This document shows, in pieces, positions 44,714 to 54,165 of a DNA stretch of 64,000 nucleotides. The stretch's first letter is position 1. Every line of letters begins with the position of its first letter. The position numbers were made by a program, and so were the translations under genes. The notes beneath the pieces were generated by a model. It searched no databases. It was given only the letters and a program-made list of their open reading frames with translations, and was not told the origin of the DNA. The DNA comes from Chersky-840 sp963810195 (GTDB taxonomy: Bacteria; Actinomycetota; Acidimicrobiia; Acidimicrobiales; UBA8190), in NCBI GenBank assembly GCA_963810195.1, contig CAWEMO010000002.1, positions 744,001-808,000 of the forward strand, read 5' to 3'.

Positions 44714-46027
44714 GTGATAGCCACGAAGCTCGACGAGTGGCGTGGTAGAAACGCATTGGTGCCCAGTACGAAGGCTGGTGCGTCGGGGCGCGGTGGGTTC
44801 TTCTCCCGCCACAGGCACGTGCGCAGCATCCTGATCGGTGCTCTGGCTGTCGTGCTCATTCTGGTCGGGTTCATCGTCTACTCCAACGTCAAGACGACCC
44901 AGCAGCAGAATGCGCTCCAACCCTTCTATGACACGGCCGGCCTCGCCACGGCGGGGCCCCTCGGCCAGGTGGTTCGCAGCGAGCGGCTCGACATCTCCGT
45001 GGCCCATGGGGTGGGACTGCGGATCCTCTACCGGACCCAGCGAGCCGACGGGTCGATGACCTTCAGCTCCGGCCTGGTGTTCATCCCCGACAACGACGCA
45101 GCCGGCACGCCGCGACCCGTGGTCGCCTGGGCTCACGGCACGGTCGGAATGGGTGACCAGTGCGCGCCGTCGAGGACCCCGAATCCCGTGGCGGGCATCC
45201 CGTGGGTGGTTTCGATGTTGGCGCGGGGATGGGTGGTCACGGCTACCGATTACGCCGGCCTGGGCACCTCGGGCACCGAGGGGTATCTCATAGGCGACGA
45301 CGAGGCGCACGACGTGCTCAACAGCGTCCGGGCCCTCAAGTACATCCCGTCGGCGGATGCCGGGACCTCGTTTGCCGTGTGGGGCCATTCCCAAGGTGGC
45401 AACTCGGCGCTGTTCACGGCGGCATCGGCAACCTCGTACGCACCCGAGCTGCACCTCGTGGCCACGGTTGCCTCGGCCCCTGCCGCCGAGCTCGTCCCTC
45501 TGTTGAACCAGACCTACCAGTCGACGCTGGCGTGGGTCATCGGCCCGGAGGTGTTGACGGCGTGGCCGACCGTCTTCCCGCACCTTTCCCCTGAGCAGAT
45601 CACGACCAGCGCCGGGTACAGCAACTACAGGAGGATCGCCCAGAAGTGCATCACCTCGGCGGCGGTGGAGGGGCTCATCCGCAACGCCATCAAACAACGA
45701 TTCTTCAAGTCCAACCCCGTGAGCAACTCCGCATGGAGAACGGCCGCGGAGCAACAGACAGCACCGCTGCTCTCACCGAGCCAACCCTTGATGGTGGCCG
45801 AGAGCCTGAACGACGAAGTCGTCCTCCCGGACACCACGGCGCTCTACATCCAGCGCGCCTGTCATGCCGGGTCCGACCTGACAACGCTGTGGCTCGCCGA
45901 CGTCGGCCACATCCAGCTGGCTTCGACGATCGCCCCGGCGGTCATCGGCTGGCTGGGCGACCGCTTCGCGGGCAGACCCACTGCACCGACCTGCGACCAG
46001 CCCTTGCCGATCGCGCCGGCAAGCTAG
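44714..46027 (+). CDS. membrane-anchored secretory-lipase-type alpha/beta hydrolase
   Basis: A 437-aa protein. A membrane helix (SILIGALAVVLILVGFIVYS) at about residues 38-57 anchors or exports it. The catalytic Ser is in WGHSQGGNSALF (about 222-233), NDEVVLP near residue 370 supplies an Asp, and ADVGHIQLAS near the end the His. The layout matches the LIP secretory lipase family (PF03583-type), known for triglyceride and steryl-ester hydrolysis. GTG start at 44714 is tentative. Confidence 0.85.
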   Translation: MIATKLDEWRGRNALVPSTKAGASGRGGFFSRHRHVRSILIGALAVVLILVGFIVYSNVKTTQQQNALQPFYDTAGLATAGPLGQVVRSERLDISVAHGVGLRILYRTQRADGSMTFSSGLVFIPDNDAAGTPRPVVAWAHGTVGMGDQCAPSRTPNPVAGIPWVVSMLARGWVVTATDYAGLGTSGTEGYLIGDDEAHDVLNSVRALKYIPSADAGTSFAVWGHSQGGNSALFTAASATSYAPELHLVATVASAPAAELVPLLNQTYQSTLAWVIGPEVLTAWPTVFPHLSPEQITTSAGYSNYRRIAQKCITSAAVEGLIRNAIKQRFFKSNPVSNSAWRTAAEQQTAPLLSPSQPLMVAESLNDEVVLPDTTALYIQRACHAGSDLTTLWLADVGHIQLASTIAPAVIGWLGDRFAGRPTAPTCDQPLPIAPAS

Positions 46028-46069
46028 TGCCGTGAGGACCAACAAGACCCCTTGAACCGTGGAGGTGCG

Positions 46070-46504
46070 ATGCTCCGTTGGGAGAGTGGCGAGGGACTGC
46101 GCCGCCAGGCGCGGGGAAGCGAGATGTGGTTCAAGGCCACGGCCTCGAACACGCGGGGTCGGTTCTCCTTGATGGAGAGGACGCTCCCGCCGGGCGGGCG
46201 GATGCCCCCGGCCCATCGCCACGTCGGGAACGACGAGGCATATTTCGTCCTGGACGGAGTCGTGGAATTCCGTGTCGCCGGAGAGGTCTTTCCGGGCACG
46301 AACGGGACGTTCGTGTTGGTGCCCGCGGGGGAGGCCCACACCTTCGGGAATACCGGCGAGGAGCCGGCTCGGCTCCTCGTCCTGCACGTCCCCGCCCTGG
46401 ACGGCTACTTCGAGGACCTGGAGCAGCTGTGGGCGTCGCCCCTGGCGCCGGACCGGGACACAGAGCTCGCCTTGATGCGTCGCCACGGCATGGAGCCGGC
46501 GTGA
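46070..46504 (+). CDS. cupin-domain protein
   Basis: A 144-aa single cupin. Motif 1 reads PPAHRHVGNDEAYFVLDGVV (His, His, Glu ligands) at about residues 44-63 and motif 2 PAGEAHTFGNTG at about 84-95. Likely binds a divalent metal; enzyme or regulator role unknown. ATG at 46070 follows GTGGAGGTG. It converges with the PAS-GGDEF-EAL gene. Confidence 0.82.
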   Translation: MLRWESGEGLRRQARGSEMWFKATASNTRGRFSLMERTLPPGGRMPPAHRHVGNDEAYFVLDGVVEFRVAGEVFPGTNGTFVLVPAGEAHTFGNTGEEPARLLVLHVPALDGYFEDLEQLWASPLAPDRDTELALMRRHGMEPA

Positions 46505-46541
46505 CCGACCTACGGGCGCTCCACGGCATCGTGGAGCAACG

Positions 46542-49175
46542 TCATCGCAGCTCGATCAGGGCGGGCCGGTGTCGGTCACCACTGCGGGCCAGATAGTCGT
46601 GGGTCTCGTCCCCGGGCATGGGCGGCGAGAAGAAGTAGCCCTGAATATGGGTGCACCCCAGGGTGGCGAGCGCATCGCGCTGTTCTTGTTGCTCCACGCC
46701 CTCCGCCGTGGTCTCCAGGTGGAGGGTGTGCGCGAGCTGCATGATGGCATTGACGAATCCGCGCCCCTGATCGTCGTACACCAGGTTGTCCACGAAGCGC
46801 TTGTCGATCTTGAGGATGTCGATAGGCAGCTCGGCCAGCGCCGCAAATGACGAATAGCCCGTGCCGAAGTCGTCGATCGCGACCCGGATCCCTGTTCGGC
46901 GCAACTCATCGAGGGTCGCGATGACGTGCCGGGACTCGGAGGCGAGGATCGACTCGGTGACTTCGACGATGAGCGAGGTGGGTTGGAGCCCGGCGCATAC
47001 CAGCGCGTCGGCCACGTCCTCGACGAAGTTGCGGTTCGCGAGCTGAAGCCGAGAAGCGTTCACCGAGATGCTGGGGCGGATCCCAGGAAGCGTGTCGTGC
47101 CACAGTCGTGCCTGTTGACAAGCCTCGAGCAGCACTGCACGTCCAAGGTCGATGATGAGCCCGGATTCCTCGGCCAGTGGAATGAAGGTGTCCGGTGGGA
47201 CGAATCCCCTGGCCGGGTGCCGCCATCTCGCCAATGCCTCAAAGGAGGTGACGTGGCCGGTGTTCGTGTCGACGATGGGCTGATAGTGCACTGTGAGCGC
47301 ACCATCCCGGATCGCAGTTCGGAGCTCCTGTTCGAGGTTCATGCGTTCGACGGCAGCGGTGTGCATGGCGGCTTCGAAGATGCGATAGCAGCCCTTCCCT
47401 TCTCGTTTCGCCCGGTACATGGCGGCGTCCGCATCGGCGAGAAGTCTGTCGGCTTTGGTGTCGGCTCGGTCGGTGAGCGCGATGCCCACGCTCGCGCCGA
47501 TGGCGACGTCTCGATCGGGGAGCGGCAGGGGACTCACGAGCGTATCGAGGACCCGTTGTGCAACACTTCCGGCCTGGTCTGCCGTGTCGAGCTCGTCGAA
47601 GAGGATGGCGAACTCGTCACCGCCGAGACGTGCGATCGTGTCGAATCCGCGTAGCTGTGTTCCGAAGCGGTTGGCGACCGCAATCAGCAACGCATCACCG
47701 GTGAGGTGACCCAGACTGTCATTCACGTTCTTGAATCCGTCGAGGTCCACGATCATGACCGCGACGTGCCCGGCGATTCGCATTCGTCGGCTCAGGGCGT
47801 GCTCGAGGCGGTCGTTGAACAACGCGCGGTTGGGCAGGCCCGTGAGCGGGTCGTGCATGGCTTGGTGGCGGATGGCATCCTCCGCGCCGAAACGTACGGT
47901 GGCCGACAGCACGATGCCCGAGACGCTTTCCACGAACTGCTCGTCCCCCGCCGAGATCGGCCCTTCTTTGAAGACCTCGATGTAGGCGAGCGGTTGCTCG
48001 GGGTCGCCCACGGCGACGCGAAGGCGTGGTTGTTCGTCCGATGCCTCAGGCTCCGTCCCATCCTCCGGTGCTCGGGGTGCGGTTTCCCGAGGTCGTCTGT
48101 CCGGGTCGGTGTCCTCGAGGGCGCCGACGACCCGACATTCGCGGGCGTGCAGGATGCGGCTGATGACGCCGGTAGCCGACTTCACGGATGATTCGAGTGT
48201 CGTTGCCCGCAGAACCTCCCGACCCAGGTCGGAGATCGCCGTCTGGCGCTCTTGGCGGGCCTGGCGTTCGGTGACGTCACGGGCGTTGATGACCATCCCG
48301 GCCACAGCCGGGTCGTCGAGCAGATTCGTCGCCAGCCCTTCGAGCCAGCGCCAGGTTCCGTTTTGGTGCCGGACCCGGATACAGAACTCGACCGAGTCTC
48401 CGGGGACCCCCAGCGTGGAGCCGAGCGTGGCACGCAGGTCCTCGATGTCGTCCTCGTGGACCAGCGCTCCCGCCTCGGAGCCGAACAGCCCCTCGGGCTC
48501 GTATCCCAACACCTTCGTGCACGCCGGGCTGGCGTACGTCACCGTGGCCGTCGGGTCGACGGCGAACACCAGGTCCGAGGAGCTCTGCACCAGCGCACGG
48601 AACCGGCGCTCGCGGCTCTCGGTCAGCGCGGCCGCCTCCTCTCTCTCGATCAGCGCGGAGCGCAACGACCGGTACGAGAATGCGATCCCGATCCCCATCA
48701 GGACGGCAAGACCGTGGACCTCGGGCACGGGTACCAGCGACGGAGCCCAGCCGAGCGCGATCAGCCCCTCACCGGCGGCCAAGCACGACAACGTCCATCC
48801 CAGGATCACACGTTCGGAGGACGAGCCCGCCACCGCCACCGTCTCCTGGCCGACGAGGACCAGCCCGATGGCCAACGCCGGTCCCCAGCCGGTCGCATAG
48901 ATGGTCGCCGTCACCAGGATCGATTGCGATGCGATCCAGATGTGCAGCCGGACGCGACTCTGGCGTCGGTTCCACCACAGACCGGTGACCGTGGTGAGGA
49001 GCTGCCCGCCCACGAGGATGACGGGAATCAGCCAGATCGGCGACCGGGCAACGAGGTGCATCTCCCGCAAGGCCAGGATGGCGACCGCCGCCAGCGGCCC
49101 CATGAACAGCACGGCCGCGAAATGCACGCCCTTGGCCTCGCCTGACACGAGCCGACGCAGCCGCCCCAACGCCAT
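46542..49175 (-). CDS. membrane PAS-GGDEF-EAL protein (c-di-GMP metabolism)
   Basis: 877 aa. The first 180 residues form about six membrane helices. A PAS domain with VQSSSDLVFAVDPTATVTYAS and a WLEGLATNLLDD core spans about 188-305, then a GAF-like segment (about 310-435). GGDEF runs from LTGLPNRALF with LGGDEFAILFDELD at about 513-526. EAL follows with FEALARW (about 643), VNASRLQLANRNF, EVTESIL, IDDFGTGYSSFAALAELP and TAEGVEQQ. Motifs for both activities are intact. It is downstream of a two-component system and a lipoprotein on the same strand. Confidence 0.9.
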   Translation of the reverse strand: MALGRLRRLVSGEAKGVHFAAVLFMGPLAAVAILALREMHLVARSPIWLIPVILVGGQLLTTVTGLWWNRRQSRVRLHIWIASQSILVTATIYATGWGPALAIGLVLVGQETVAVAGSSSERVILGWTLSCLAAGEGLIALGWAPSLVPVPEVHGLAVLMGIGIAFSYRSLRSALIEREEAAALTESRERRFRALVQSSSDLVFAVDPTATVTYASPACTKVLGYEPEGLFGSEAGALVHEDDIEDLRATLGSTLGVPGDSVEFCIRVRHQNGTWRWLEGLATNLLDDPAVAGMVINARDVTERQARQERQTAISDLGREVLRATTLESSVKSATGVISRILHARECRVVGALEDTDPDRRPRETAPRAPEDGTEPEASDEQPRLRVAVGDPEQPLAYIEVFKEGPISAGDEQFVESVSGIVLSATVRFGAEDAIRHQAMHDPLTGLPNRALFNDRLEHALSRRMRIAGHVAVMIVDLDGFKNVNDSLGHLTGDALLIAVANRFGTQLRGFDTIARLGGDEFAILFDELDTADQAGSVAQRVLDTLVSPLPLPDRDVAIGASVGIALTDRADTKADRLLADADAAMYRAKREGKGCYRIFEAAMHTAAVERMNLEQELRTAIRDGALTVHYQPIVDTNTGHVTSFEALARWRHPARGFVPPDTFIPLAEESGLIIDLGRAVLLEACQQARLWHDTLPGIRPSISVNASRLQLANRNFVEDVADALVCAGLQPTSLIVEVTESILASESRHVIATLDELRRTGIRVAIDDFGTGYSSFAALAELPIDILKIDKRFVDNLVYDDQGRGFVNAIMQLAHTLHLETTAEGVEQQEQRDALATLGCTHIQGYFFSPPMPGDETHDYLARSGDRHRPALIELR

Positions 49176-49460
49176 ATTCGGTGATCGACCAGGTCAAGGC
49201 CATTCTTGAGCCTGTCCCGCCGCGACCCGGTGTGCTTCGGGCCGCCGATGCGCCGCCTCGGGCCGCGTAGGCCGGTGAGCACCGGAAACGCCCCTGCACC
49301 GAGGGCCGAAGTGCCTGGGTGAACCCTTCGGGCTGTGATCGGCTGCGATTGTGCTTGCTTTCGCGAGCATGGCCCGACCCCTTCGATGCCCGGTGACCCG
49401 TCGGACATGGCGCCTTCCCGCGCCTGAGGCCCGGGGGCCGCAGTTGCCGAGCCGGTGGTG
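49176..49460. other. intergenic region upstream of the PAS-GGDEF-EAL gene
   Basis: About 285 bp with no supported gene. I checked for a c-di-GMP riboswitch core and did not find one. A short GC-rich inverted repeat lies near 49340 (GCTTGC...GCGAGC), without clear role. Confidence 0.35.
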
Positions 49461-50467
49461 CTACGCAGCCTGTGTCGGTGTGGCCGCCGGTGGTTCCGGG
49501 GCTCGGGTGACCTCCGCGATCTCGAACTGCTTTCCGACGAGGTGGTGGTAGGTGCAGTAGCGTAGAGAGTCGTGCCGTCGGCACTGATCGAAGGTGCCTC
49601 GGCGAACCCGGTGATGGCGGCCACGCGTTGTACCTGGCCGAAGGGTCGACCGACACGGCTGCGCACGGCCCGGTAGATGCCTGGACCTCCCCCTGCCGGG
49701 TTCACTTCGGTGAAGAAGAGCTCCAGGCCGTTGGTGGAGATGGCCGCTGCGTAGGTGAGCAGTCCGGGCCGGTTGACGCTGTGGAGGATCTCCGCACCGG
49801 CGGGGTCCGGAGTGAAACGGCTCCCGATCTTGTCGAAGATGGCGATGCTGGCACTCGTAGGTGACGACCCGCCGTCGAAATGGCCGACGCTCACATAGAG
49901 GGTCTGACCGTCCGTGCTCACCTCGACGTCGAAATCCACGACACCCCGGACCCTGGGTGAGACGCCGGGAACGAGGTGCACACCCGTCACCCTCCCCGAC
50001 GTGAAATGTCCGGTATAGATGGTTGAAAGCGACCGCGAGTAGCTGCGAGTCGACACAAAGTAGAAGTTGTCCTGGCGGTCCATCGTCGGTGTCCCGGAAA
50101 GGGCATTCGGCTCATTGGCTCCCCGGATCTCGCCCTGGTAGGCGAACGCCTGCGCATCGAGCCGCGTGGCGAACTGCAGCGAGGGGATACGGGGCGGCAC
50201 GTTCGAGGTGTTGAACAGGAGATATTTACCGTCTCGGGAGATGAACGGTTCCATGGCGCTTTCCGGGTACCCGCGGATCGTCACGGAACGCGCGTGGCGG
50301 AACCCGTGGTAGGAAATCGACGTCGACCTCGACCGATGCACGGGTTCCGACCTGTCGATGCAGCTCACGGTCGACATCGCCACGGCCACCACGGCCAGGC
50401 CCGGCAATGCCCGGCAACGCCAGATCGCCCATGCCCGTTGCTTCGGGACGACAGCACCGGAGTCCAT
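49461..50467 (-). CDS. PD40-type beta-propeller lipoprotein, C-terminus frameshifted
   Basis: About 335 codons. A lipoprotein-type signal (LAVVAVAMSTVSC) precedes propeller repeats of the WD40-like PD40 type: MEPFISRDGKYLLFNT, VSTDGQTLYVSVG, ISTNGLELFFTE and ISADGTTLY. After the last repeat, two extra bases near 49550 shift the frame. In the alternative frame YCTYHHLVGKQFEIAEVTR reads to a stop at 49461, while the uncorrected frame runs into the next gene. Likely extracellular, possibly carbohydrate- or peptide-binding. It starts 34 bp after the response regulator gene. Confidence 0.65.
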
Positions 50468-50501
50468 GTTGCGGGTGGAGCCGGGTCGGGAGCTGGTCGG
50501 G

Positions 50502-51158
50502 TCAGGAGCCGAGAAACCGCAATACCGCCAGCACCCGGCGGTGGTCGGACTGGGATTCCGGCAGGTCGAACTTCATGAAGATGCTGGCGACATGCTTCTC
50601 GACCGTGCCCTCGGAGATCACGAGCGCGCTGGCGATCGCAGCATTGGTACGACCCTCCGCCATCAAGGAGAGGACGTCCTTCTCTCGCGCGCTCAGCACC
50701 GAGATGGGGCCCGCTCGCCGAGATGCTCCCAGCAGTTGGGTGACCACTTCTGGATCGAGCGCGGTCCCGCCCGAGGCGACGCGGCCCAGGGCCTCGACGA
50801 AATCGCTGACGTCGGCCACGCGGTCTTTGAGCAGGTAGCCGATCCCCGCCGCATCGTCGGCCAACAGCTCGGCGGCGTAGCGAGTCTCGATGTACTGGGA
50901 GAACATCAGGATCCCGAGTCCCTTGTGGAGCCGGCGAAGCTCGATTGCCGCTCGCAATCCTTCGTCTGTGAAGGTCGGTGGCATGCGGATGTCGACTATG
51001 GCCACGTCCGGGCAGTCCCGTTCGACCGAAGTTCGCAGCGCCCCAGGCTCGCTGACTGCGTCGCTGACCACGAAGCCTCGATCGACCAGCAGTTGGACGA
51101 GGCCGTCCCGCAGGATTGCCGAGTCCTCGGCGATGACGACGCGTATCAGCTTGCTCAT
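50502..51158 (-). CDS. NarL/FixJ-type response regulator
   Basis: 218 aa. The receiver domain has acidic AEDS at residues 10-13, the phospho-acceptor Asp in VDIRMPP (about 55) and the Lys in YLLKDRV (about 107). The LuxR-type helix-turn-helix is LSAREKDVLSLMAEGRTNAA with VISEGTVEKHVASIFMKF (about 155-198). Start ATG is immediately next to the histidine kinase stop (TAG ATG), so it is the cognate partner. Targets may include the lipoprotein gene behind it. Confidence 0.92.
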   Translation of the reverse strand: MSKLIRVVIAEDSAILRDGLVQLLVDRGFVVSDAVSEPGALRTSVERDCPDVAIVDIRMPPTFTDEGLRAAIELRRLHKGLGILMFSQYIETRYAAELLADDAAGIGYLLKDRVADVSDFVEALGRVASGGTALDPEVVTQLLGASRRAGPISVLSAREKDVLSLMAEGRTNAAIASALVISEGTVEKHVASIFMKFDLPESQSDHRRVLAVLRFLGS

Positions 51159-52517
51159 CTAGGCGTGTAAGGGAAGGTCCACGGTGACCACCGTGGGTCC
51201 CCGCAAGGGGCTCACGATGTCGAATCGCCCGTCTACGGCGCGCACTCGCTCGGCCAGTCCGCTCAAACCGCTCGAGGAAGAGCCGTGGCTGGAGGGGGTC
51301 GCCCCACCCGTTCCGTCGTCGCGTACCACCAGACGCAGCCACCGGCCGTGTTGTGCGCAGGTGATTCTCGCCTGGGAGGCGTTGGCATGCTGGGCCACGT
51401 TCGCCAGCAGCTCGGCCACACAGAAGTAGGCGATCGCCTCGATCGCCGGCGTCGGCCGATCGTTCAGCTCGAGCTTGAGCTCTGTCGGCACCGTACTGCG
51501 AGCCGCCAACGTGGCAAGAGCGCCTTCGAGCCCGATGTCGAGTGCCGGCGGGTGGATCCCGCGGGCGAGATCTCGCAACTCGACGATGGCTTCCTTGGCC
51601 CCACGGTGAGCGTCGTTCACAAGCTCCGACACTTGATCGAGATCGAGGTTGTCGGGGTCGGCCAATTTCTCCTTGACCATGCCCAACCGCATGGCGACGG
51701 CGACCAACTGGGCCTGGGTGCCGTCGTGGAGGTCACGCTCGATCCGTCGCAGAGTCGCAGCGGACGCGTCGACGGTCTGAGCACGGGCATATTCGAGCGA
51801 GCGCACCCGAACGGCCACGGCATCAGGCCCGAGCAGGGCGCGCATCAAGATCCGGTCGATGCAGAGCACGACCCGTATCGTCCATGGAGCTGCAAAGAAG
51901 AGGACGACCCCGGTGCAGAAGATGGCAAAACCATGGAGCCATCCGGGATTCGCAATCGAGAGGTAGCCCGGCGGAAACAGCGCGGGGACCACGCCGAACA
52001 CCTTGGGCTGATATGCCCCTCCCCATGGGGTGATGAGACAGGTGAACGCGTCGAACCACACACTGAAGGCGGTGAGGATCCCGACGAACATCAAGGGAAC
52101 CTTGACGATGACGAAGGCCACCGCTCGCCAACTCGTGCGATCTCTCAGTGCTGACTGGAGCCAGCCCAGAAACCCCGGGCGTGGTGAGAACGCCGCCGGC
52201 TCCTCGATCTCCTCGCCCAGGAGCCCCAGGGCCAGGCGGCGTTGGATGGCGCCGATCCCGCGGGCGCCACGGAGAGAGAGCCCGATGACAGCGAGCCCGA
52301 AAAAGGTGACGGCGAAGACGACGCCCGCCGCCATGGTCAGCGCGACAAAGGCGAAGGCGAAGGCCGCGATCACTGCACCCACGGCGAAATAGCAGAGCTC
52401 TGACCAGGTGCGTCTCGTGAACGGCGTCCGCAGGATCATGCGGGCGATCTCCCGGACCCGAAGCTCGAGCTCTTCCGAGACCACGATCACCATGTCGACA
52501 ATCCAAACACGAACCAC
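51159..52517 (-). CDS. sensor histidine kinase, HisKA_3 type
   Basis: 452 aa. Four to six membrane helices in the first 240 residues form an actinobacterial 'putative sensor' domain. The dimerisation helix RRIERDLHDGTQAQLVAV (about 251-268) carries the phospho-accepting His. The ATPase domain has CVAELLANVAQHANASQ (N box) and VVRDDGTGG (G1 box), with a LSGLAERVRAVDG motif. GTG at 52517 has GAGGTG upstream; ATG at 52493 is an alternative. Forms a two-component system with the regulator that follows it directly. Confidence 0.92.
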   Translation of the reverse strand: MVRVWIVDMVIVVSEELELRVREIARMILRTPFTRRTWSELCYFAVGAVIAAFAFAFVALTMAAGVVFAVTFFGLAVIGLSLRGARGIGAIQRRLALGLLGEEIEEPAAFSPRPGFLGWLQSALRDRTSWRAVAFVIVKVPLMFVGILTAFSVWFDAFTCLITPWGGAYQPKVFGVVPALFPPGYLSIANPGWLHGFAIFCTGVVLFFAAPWTIRVVLCIDRILMRALLGPDAVAVRVRSLEYARAQTVDASAATLRRIERDLHDGTQAQLVAVAMRLGMVKEKLADPDNLDLDQVSELVNDAHRGAKEAIVELRDLARGIHPPALDIGLEGALATLAARSTVPTELKLELNDRPTPAIEAIAYFCVAELLANVAQHANASQARITCAQHGRWLRLVVRDDGTGGATPSSHGSSSSGLSGLAERVRAVDGRFDIVSPLRGPTVVTVDLPLHA

Positions 52518-52741
52518 ACCTCGATCTCACCCGTGCGCCCGGTGGACCCCGTTGACCGGGAACCGGCGCCTGATGATCCCAACATAGAGATCACCCGCCG
52601 ACATCAAAAGCCTGCTAGCGGGCCTCTTCTGCCTGGGGGATAACCCCCATCAACGCCCGACCCACCTTCGGTGCGGAGCGAGGGAGCGGATAAACGATCC
52701 CAACCGTTCAACTCCCGCGAGCACCCGGGGGGGCCGGAAGG

Positions 52742-52933
52742 GTGTCGGGGCGGGCGAGCTCGACGACGTCGGTTCCGACGACGAGCTCCTCGCCTCAGCT
52801 CGCATTGACCGGCGCCGGGGCCTTGGTTCACTGGATCATCTCTCTGGGAGAACTGCTCGTGATCGGGGCGACGGTTGTGCGCCGGCGCCTCCGTGGGATG
52901 ACAGCAAGGCGCGCCAACCAACCGGGCACGTAA
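52742..52933 (+). CDS. orphan sortase-type sorting tail (possible gene remnant), 63 aa
   Basis: The peptide consists of a Ser/Thr-rich stretch, an LALTGAG motif, a hydrophobic helix (ALVHWIISLGELLVIGATVV) and the basic RRRLRG. This is the layout of a cell-wall sorting signal (LPxTG variant), normally the last 40 residues of a large surface protein. The frame is open upstream only to a TAA at 52691, so just the tail remains. It may be a remnant, a truncated gene or a chance match. Nothing else is found in the rest of the 52518-53094 spacer. Confidence 0.4.
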   Translation: MSGRASSTTSVPTTSSSPQLALTGAGALVHWIISLGELLVIGATVVRRRLRGMTARRANQPGT

Positions 52934-53094
52934 GAGGGCGGCCGCTGAGCAGCACAGGCGGGACGAACCGACCGTTCGGAGGTCGTCCGGCGGCGACCGC
53001 CGGGCATGGAACGCCGCAGGGGTAGCGCAGGATTCATCTGGGCGTGTCGCTTCCGTTGCGCGACGTTCGAATCGCGCCCTCTACCCTGCGATAG

Positions 53095-53577
53095 GTGACC
53101 CCAACACCGACTTCGGCCTCGTTGCGATTACTCGGAGACAGAGACATCCCCGCGCATTCGTCACGCAATGCCGGCCGAACGATTCCCGTGCCCGCCACCA
53201 CTCGGCGGACCATCCTCTACATCGGTGTCGATCCTGACTGCCGCATCGTGCTGTCTCGAATCGTCCGACGCATGGATGGCGTCCAACTGGTGGTGACCCA
53301 TACCGGGCGAGAGGGTCGACTCTTGGCCGTCTCGCTGACACCGGGCTTGATCCTGCTCGACACCCAACTCGCCGCCTGCGACGCGCACGAGCTCCTGGTG
53401 TATCTCGGACGCTCTGCGTTCACCGCCACAATCCCGCTGGCAGTGGTATCGGGAAACGAGGGTGACCGTTTGGGGTTCCTGAGAGCCGGGGCGGCGGCCT
53501 GGATCACGAAGCCGCTGAACATCGCCGAGGTCGAGCGCGCCACGATGGGTCTTCTCGAATTGGCATCGTCGCGGTAG
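53095..53577 (+). CDS. single-domain response-regulator receiver protein
   Basis: About 160 aa. Residues about 38-160 fit a CheY-like receiver: ILYIGVDPDCRIVLSRIV, the acceptor Asp in LILLDTQLAACDAHELL (about 91), AVVSGNE and the Lys in GAAAWITKPLNIAEV (about 140). The usual double Asp at the first strand is reduced to VDPD. The first 35 residues are polar and probably disordered. Start GTG at 53095. No output domain, so it likely acts by protein-protein contact. Confidence 0.75.
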   Translation: MTPTPTSASLRLLGDRDIPAHSSRNAGRTIPVPATTRRTILYIGVDPDCRIVLSRIVRRMDGVQLVVTHTGREGRLLAVSLTPGLILLDTQLAACDAHELLVYLGRSAFTATIPLAVVSGNEGDRLGFLRAGAAAWITKPLNIAEVERATMGLLELASSR

Positions 53578-53860
53578 GCTCCATTGGAGCCTCGGGAGGT
53601 GGCTCCGCATTGCGTGCCACCCAGAATCCGGGGGTCTTCTCGCGCCACGCAACCCGTGGTGCGATCTCCTCCACCTGTTGCATCGCCTGCTGTATCGAGT
53701 GACAGCTGAGCGCCAACCCGTTACACACGACAGTGCAGGTCTTGTCGACGCACTCGATGACAATTGCGGCCAGTCGACCCTCGGTAGTGATGGGCTTCCG
53801 GGCGACGCGCACGTTTCGAGGGATGCTCGCATCGATCGTGGAGGCGGATTGCCGTCCCAT
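53504..53860 (-). CDS. hypothetical protein with Cys-rich core, 118 aa
   Basis: Not recognised. TEGRLAAIVIECVDKTCTVVCNGLALSCHSIQQAM holds four cysteines and two strands; the C-terminus is Pro-rich. The gene overlaps the 3' end of the receiver gene by 74 bp in convergent orientation, which lowers confidence. ATG at 53860 or 53905. Confidence 0.4.
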   Translation of the reverse strand: MGRQSASTIDASIPRNVRVARKPITTEGRLAAIVIECVDKTCTVVCNGLALSCHSIQQAMQQVEEIAPRVAWREKTPGFWVARNAEPPPEAPMEPTATMPIREDPSWRARPRRCSAAS

Positions 53861-54129
53861 GCAGTCTTCGTCGGTCACACCGGCGCGCGACTTGAACCAC
53901 ACCACTGATCGTGGGCGACGTCGTCACACCGCATGCACGCGGCACGGAATTGATGGGCGTAACGGTCACGCGGTTGTCACGTGCTGTTCACAACTGTTCG
54001 TATCCGTCGCCTGACGAGTCGGCGACCTCACTGTGCGTCGACTCCTCAGGGACTCTCAGTGAAAGGGCCTTTCGGCAGGCAAGAAACACCTTGCGGCTCT
54101 GAGACTGACGCCTGCGTCGTCTTAGGTTG

Positions 54130-54141
54130 GGAAGTACTTCC
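54130..54141. promoter_or_regulatory. 12-bp palindrome upstream of a secreted-protein gene
   Basis: GGAAGTACTTCC is a perfect palindrome, flanked by TTG and AAC so that the symmetry nearly extends to 17 bp. It lies 25 bp before the start codon at 54166, in a 300-bp promoter region without other genes, and could be an operator. Confidence 0.5.
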
Positions 54142-54165
54142 AACGATCATTAAGGGGGGATGGTT

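Noticed and set aside
49176..49460. c-di-GMP riboswitch upstream of the PAS-GGDEF-EAL gene
   Set aside because: The conserved GGGCAAACC and GACGCAAAGCC elements are absent on either strand.
49028..49460. Long C-terminal extension of the propeller lipoprotein
   Set aside because: The frame runs into the GGDEF-EAL gene and is Arg/Ser-rich; a 2-base shift restores a sensible ending at 49461.
54160..54165. Upstream ATG as start of the secreted protein
   Set aside because: It directly touches the AAGGGGGG ribosome binding site; ATG 54166 has the right spacing.
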